From positions 1-64,000 of the forward strand of contig JBANAY010000001.1 of the NCBI GenBank assembly GCA_037952775.1: DNA of 64,000 nt, read 5' to 3'. This stretch comes from Clonostachys chloroleuca. Taxonomy: Eukaryota > Ascomycota > Sordariomycetes > Hypocreales > Bionectriaceae. The position numbers were made by a program, and so were the translations under genes. The notes beneath the pieces are model-generated. The model saw only the letters and a program-made list of their open reading frames with translations, ran no database searches and was not told where the DNA came from. Each line of letters begins with the position of its first letter. Positions within the stretch are counted from its first letter, which is position 1. Below are positions 59,601 to 64,000 of the stretch, piece after piece.

Positions 59601-59990
59601 AAAGCCTTAAGGGAACTATATACTAAAGAGAGAATTATACTTATACTAGCTATATATAATAGACTAAAGATCTTTTAGTTTATATATATAAAGCTATATT
59701 ATAAAGATAAATAAACTAAAAATCCAGCTTAAAAGAGTACTAATCTAATAATATATTTAAAAGACCTCTTACTATTTATAATAAGTAAACTACTATAAAG
59801 AAAAGAATAATTAAAAGGTTTAAAGAATAAACTAAAAGTATATATATAATATATAGTATAACTAGTTAGACTATATACTAATTATAATATATAAAGAGTA
59901 AGATATTCTTAAGCTAGCTAAGAAACTTTAAAAGAAAGAAATTATTATAACCCCGGGTACTCTATTTAAGATCTCTATAATAGCTAAAAT
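56700..59990 (+). mobile_element. Second Copia-type retrotransposon ghost (gag, protease, integrase)
   Basis: With TAA/TAG read as former Gln codons, the plus frame shows a gag-like part (~56800-58300), a protease-like IKLDTIVNIKS (~58580) and an integrase. At ~58893-59010 the pattern LYYYFSYLLVEKL ... KYFYYQYQ corresponds to the copia-type zinc site with all His and Cys changed to Tyr by RIP-type mutation. Core integrase strands follow to ~59700. Homology ends near 59990; no RT was found, so the element is truncated. It lies between the direct repeats at 53038 and 60033. Confidence 0.55.
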
Positions 59991-60032
59991 TAACTAACTT
60001 ATTAAAGTAGATATATTTAAATTTATAATTAA

Positions 60033-60720
60033 TTAACTAATTATATCTTATTATTAATTAATTAATTACTAGATATCTAATAAATATCTAAATAATTATA
60101 ATATTTAATATAAATATTTTAATCTTTTAGAATCTAGTTAATATTTTTAATAAAACTCTTAAAGTAATAATAATAATTATTTAAAATTATTATACTTAAA
60201 ACTAGCTATAACTAGCTTAGTATTATAGATAAGTTATTTATAATTGACTATAGGGTAGCTGGGTTCTAATAGATTATAGTTAGAACCTAGGTTTATAATA
60301 ACTTTACTTATATATAAAATAGTATAATTCTAAAGGTTTAAATTCTCTTCTATCTATTAGCTATTTTTTACTCTTTTATAGAGAGCTCTATATAGCCCCT
60401 GTTTATAGTATAATAAAAATAATTTAATATAGCTATTTACTAACTATATTTATAATATATCTTTCTAATTAATTAAAAATCTATTTATAATAATAAAGCT
60501 AATTTTAATATTATAAATCTAATAGCTATATCTATTTAATCTATTACTTTATATAATCTACTATCTATAACTACTATTATAGAAATTTATAAAGAATTAA
60601 AATAAACTTAAATAAATATTATATCTTAAGAATAATTACTCTTTTATATAATTTACTATAGCTTAATATATAACTTATAGTTTTAATATATTATATACTA
60701 TATTAAAATAATTAGAGTAG
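60033..60720 (+). repeat. Direct repeat, right copy (possible 3' LTR) with a ~245-bp insert
   Basis: Matches 53038-53478 but is split near 60176-60430 by an extra ~245 bp that includes a surviving GACTATAGGGTAGCTGGG motif. Confidence 0.6.
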
Positions 60721-60869
60721 AGATAGTATTATAAATAAAAGCTTTCCTAATAGGTTATATATATTATATATAGACCTATCTTAGATCTAGGAGTACCTAG
60801 AGTAATATACTCTATATATAGTATTACTAGGAGTACCTCAGAGCTATATACTCCTAATACTCTATAGAG

Positions 60870-61110
60870 AATATATATATATATTTATTTTATTAGATAG
60901 AATACCCCTTTAAATAGTTATTAATATAATTATCTATATATCTATTAGAACTAGCTCTATAATACTTATATATTAATAGTAACTTATATTATATAGCTAA
61001 ATAATAATCTAATTATACTACTCAGAATAATACTCTAATTAGTTTAACCCTGATCTATCCTAGACCCTGTTTAGTATAAGTTAACTAACTATTATAAATA
61101 GCTTTTAAAA
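60870..61110 (+). mobile_element. LTR-like repeat, uninterrupted mutated copy
   Basis: Provides the intact arrangement that shows the 768-bp insertion at 37572-38339: TTATTAATATAATTATCTAT spans the insertion point. Confidence 0.65.
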
Positions 61111-61289
61111 ACTAATTATTTAAACTTTATATTTTTTTTAGTTATATTTAGATTAAAATATTATTTAGATTAGATTAGAGTATATTAGATAGAGTAGATA
61201 GGTTAAAAAGTAATTAATTAAGTTCCTACCCTAGCTATAGAAGTAAGCTGGTTATAAATATAGTTCCAGAGCGGTTCTAACTAAGCGGA

Positions 61290-61640
61290 CTGTGATAGTT
61301 AGATAACTTATACTGAACGGGGTCTAGGGTAGGTAGGGGTTAAACTAATCAGAGTATTATTCTGAGTAGTATAATCAGGTTATTATTAGGCTATATAATA
61401 TAAGTTACTATTAATATATAAGTATTATAGAGCTAGTAATAATAAATATATAGATAATATTACTATAAGTTAGTAACTTTATTAATAACTATTTAAAAGA
61501 GTATTCTATCTAGTAAAATAAATATATATATATACTAAGGGATTATTAAGACTTAGTAATAATCCTGAGTTAAGGATTATAAGGATTATTATAAAATCTG
61601 AATAATCCAGTTATAGTTAGAGGGAAAAAGTATAGTCTAT
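61290..61640 (-). mobile_element. LTR-like repeat, inverted copy
   Basis: Reverse complement of the family at 37460-37571 plus 38340-38510. With 60870-61110 it forms a large inverted pair. Confidence 0.65.
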
Positions 61641-61724
61641 ATATAATAGTATATATTAGTTAAATTTATAATACAGACTACTCTGCTTCTAGCTTCTAGC
61701 TAGTAACTGCTAGTTAGGGGTACT

Positions 61725-62120
61725 TAGTATACTAATAATATAATTAATTTTATTTTATTTAATTTCTCTATTTAATATACTTTTAATAACTAATATCTAA
61801 TATTTAATATTTTTTTTTTAATTTAATTTAATTTAATTCTAATCTATTATATCTAAATATTATTAATATTTAAATATTAATATTAAACCTTATAAATAGT
61901 TTCTATTTAGATAAATTCTATATAATATATAATATATTAGAACTAGAAACTATATCTTAGATTATTATAATTATTAAATATTTAATTATTAAAGCTTAAC
62001 TTATTAAATCTATTTTTATTATCTATTAATACTATATATAGAGTAGGAGATATTAATATCTCTTTATAGGCTTTATAATAGAGTATTAGATTTAGTAATT
62101 ATAACTACTAGGTTTATATA
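61725..62120 (-). repeat. Dispersed repeat family, copy 3, inverted
   Basis: Reverse complement of 39330-39770 and 47305-47745. Confidence 0.75.
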
Positions 62121-62730
62121 ATTATAAATAGCTTTATTACTATAAGGAGTTCTATTACTAAGTATAGATTATATATATTATTAGAAAGCTCTTAAGAGTT
62201 ATTATTAATTAATTATAAATAATTAGTATTCTCTTTTAGAGCTTATAGCTAAATTATATATTTAGTAAGCTTTTTTCAGAGTTTTTAAAGATACTATTAT
62301 CTTACTTTAGCTTATATAAATAAAAAGGTAAAAAAAATAGAATTAAAGCTTAAATATAAACTAGAACTTAGTTAAAAATAAATTATATAGATTTAATTAT
62401 ATATAATCTAATCTTAGAATATTTATTATATATAGTAAAAACATCTAAAAGAAAAATTATATTCAATAGTTATATATATATAACTAGTTTAAATAATTAT
62501 TATATTATTATATTTTATTAAAAAATAGTCTATAATAAAGTAAAATAAATAAATTTACTTATTAGATTTCTTATAAAGATTTAAACTACTATAGTTAATA
62601 TAATAAATTAACTATTAGAATTAGACTAAGTTATTTATCTTTAGAGAATAAGTTTATAAATTATATAGATAATTACTACTAATTTTAGGAAGATCTTCTT
62701 TCTTATAAAAATTATATATATTCAGCCGTC
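62121..62730. other. TA-rich desert edge
   Basis: RIP-type sequence up to a sharp return to normal composition at about 62724 (CAGCCGTCTTTAGCG). No gene. Confidence 0.6.
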
Positions 62731-62821
62731 TTTAGCGAAACTAGACAGACTTCCCGATCACACCCTTAAGCTGCCTTGATCTGAATTACATAATGCTATG
62801 GTTCAACATAATATGTACATA

Positions 62822-62828
62822 TATAACC
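62822..62828 (+). promoter_or_regulatory. TATA-like box of the BBE-like oxidase gene
   Basis: TATATAA lies 107-113 bp before the ATG at 62935, within the ~210-bp normal-composition strip separating the gene from the desert. Confidence 0.4.
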
Positions 62829-62934
62829 ATTCCGTATATCCATCCCTCTAGCATCCGTTCACTACCACTTCACCACTCATCTTAGTTTTACTTATACCCG
62901 CTGTTTCACTAAGCTCCCGGGACCACACTGCCCA

Positions 62935-64000
62935 ATGCGCCACGCCGTCAACTCCAATGACATTGACCAGCTCCGCTCCCTCCTTAGGGACACAGATGCG
63001 CTGATCAGCGAGACGCACGACGAGAGCTACAAGGAATCAGTCAAGAGATGGTCTGCCGCTGCTGAGAAGGCAGCTGGTGTAGCTGTTATCCCTACAGATG
63101 CCTCACAAATCTCAACCATACTTCGATACGCCGCAGCCAACAAAATTGACCTAGCTGTGCGGGGTGGTGGCCATTCCACGTCGGGGTCTAGCAGCACCGA
63201 AGGCGGTCTGCTCATCGACCTTCGCGCCATCCGCCATGTGCAGGTCAATGCAACGAATATGAGCGTTAAAGTTGGTGGTGGCGCCACTTGGGGCGACGTG
63301 GATTCAGAGACAGTGAAGTACGGGTTTGCCGCCATTGGTGGCACGATATCTGACACGGGTGTCGGTGGCTTGACTCTTGGTGGTGGGTATGGCTGGCTTT
63401 CTGGGGCACACGGCCTCGTTATTGACAACCTGTTGAGTGCCACGGTGGTGCTTCCTAGTGGTGGCATCGTACGGGCTTCCGAAAATGAGAATCAAAACCT
63501 ATTCTGGGGTCTACGCGGTGCTGGCCACAACTTTGGTGTTGTGGTCGAGTTTGAGTTCAAGCTACATCCCCAAGGCAACCTCTGGACTGGCACTCTCGCA
63601 TTTCCACCTTCTCCGCCAGTCGTGCACAAGCTTGTTGAGGCAATAAATGACCTGTATCGCCCGAGGACTCCGGAAGGGAGGACCAAATATGCCGGCCGCG
63701 CAGCCAGCGTCATCAATATTCTTCGTCCATCCGACGCTGGTGTCAAGGTTGTCCTGGCTGCCGCAATCATGTTCAACGGCACCGAAGAAGAAGGCAGGCA
63801 GGCTTTCAAGATGTTCTATGATATTGGGCCTGTCATGGAATCCGTCAGGTCGGTCCCTTACGACATAGCGAATCAGACCCTGTCAGCCCCTCCCGGTTTC
63901 CGAGTCAGTATGAAGGGAGCCGCCTGGGCTCTGCCACTTCAAATTGATCTCCTGCAGGAACTCATCGACTCGTATACCCTTTTTACCAAGGCAATTCCGG
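62935..64000 (+). CDS. FAD-linked (BBE-like) oxidoreductase, 5' part
   Basis: Open from ATG 62935 to the window end (355 codons, no intron or stop), so the gene continues beyond. It has the PCMH-type FAD domain: VIPTDASQISTILRYAA, then VRGGGHSTSG with His80 placed to bind FAD covalently, and DTGVGGLTLGGGYGWLSG (~141-158), which lacks the Cys of bicovalent enzymes. ENLFWGLRGAGHNFGVV-type sequence ends the domain, followed by the substrate domain. No signal peptide is seen. Fungal members oxidise sugars, alkaloids or polyketides and are common in metabolite clusters. It may belong with the monooxygenase/SDR group 10 kb away, but the intervening desert makes that uncertain. Confidence 0.9.
   Translation, partial: MRHAVNSNDIDQLRSLLRDTDALISETHDESYKESVKRWSAAAEKAAGVAVIPTDASQISTILRYAAANKIDLAVRGGGHSTSGSSSTEGGLLIDLRAIRHVQVNATNMSVKVGGGATWGDVDSETVKYGFAAIGGTISDTGVGGLTLGGGYGWLSGAHGLVIDNLLSATVVLPSGGIVRASENENQNLFWGLRGAGHNFGVVVEFEFKLHPQGNLWTGTLAFPPSPPVVHKLVEAINDLYRPRTPEGRTKYAGRAASVINILRPSDAGVKVVLAAAIMFNGTEEEGRQAFKMFYDIGPVMESVRSVPYDIANQTLSAPPGFRVSMKGAAWALPLQIDLLQELIDSYTLFTKAIP

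Overview
The window looks like a chromosome segment of a filamentous ascomycete (Pezizomycotina). Genes have short GT-AG introns of 51-78 nt, several with CTAAC-like branch sites. Families are typical of such fungi: a Fungal_trans_2-type regulator, an Ayr1-like SDR, a salicylate-hydroxylase-like FAD monooxygenase, a SnoaL-like protein and a BBE-like oxidase. More than half of the window is extremely TA-rich DNA in which CpA, TpG and CpG are almost absent, the mark of repeat-induced point mutation (RIP). The species cannot be named from sequence alone.

Layout. (1) 1-9,000: RIP desert with the end of a 768-bp repeat and a ~556-bp tandem duplication. (2) 9,000-17,100: a gene island with a fungal transcription factor (-), an Ayr1-like SDR (+), a perfect 20-bp minisatellite, an LTR-like fragment, and three broken genes: a Zn2Cys6 regulator, an NmrA-like protein and a dihydroxyacid dehydratase tail. 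(3) 17,100-39,800: transposons. Two full-length copies of one Copia family lie 446 bp apart, each with 217-224-bp LTRs and a perfect 5-bp target duplication (A 18,845-25,773, GTAGC; B 26,220-33,153, ATATC). A is lightly and B heavily mutated. A heavily mutated Gypsy remnant follows, then two copies of the 768-bp repeat, one nested in an LTR-like sequence. (4) 39,800-45,700: a large minus-strand gene joining a four-helix MARVEL-like membrane module to a ~1,100-residue region ending in ~43-residue repeats, interrupted by a one-base frameshift in an A7 run; a 58-residue spliced gene follows. (5) 45,700-47,950: repeats including a palindromic GC-rich array. (6) 48,000-52,640: FAD monooxygenase (-) and SnoaL-like protein (+) diverging from a region with three ~91-bp tandem repeats, then an SDR (-). 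(7) 52,640-62,730: RIP desert with a Fot1/Pogo transposase, a Copia-type integrase ghost and direct ~440-bp repeats. (8) 62,935-end: the start of a BBE-like FAD oxidase that runs off the window.

How the genes may work together. Monooxygenase, SnoaL-like protein, SDR and, across the desert, BBE-like oxidase are the tailoring enzymes usual in fungal secondary-metabolite clusters, but no backbone synthase (PKS, NRPS, terpene) is present here, so a shared pathway is inference.

The most interesting item is an antisense five-exon gene inside the Copia element, between pol and the 3' LTR. It encodes a coiled-coil, Cys-rich, basic protein. In copy A it is broken by a stop and a lost splice donor, and two Tyr lie where a Cys pair would be expected. 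Copy B has the same DNA in the same place, so the gene belongs to the element family.
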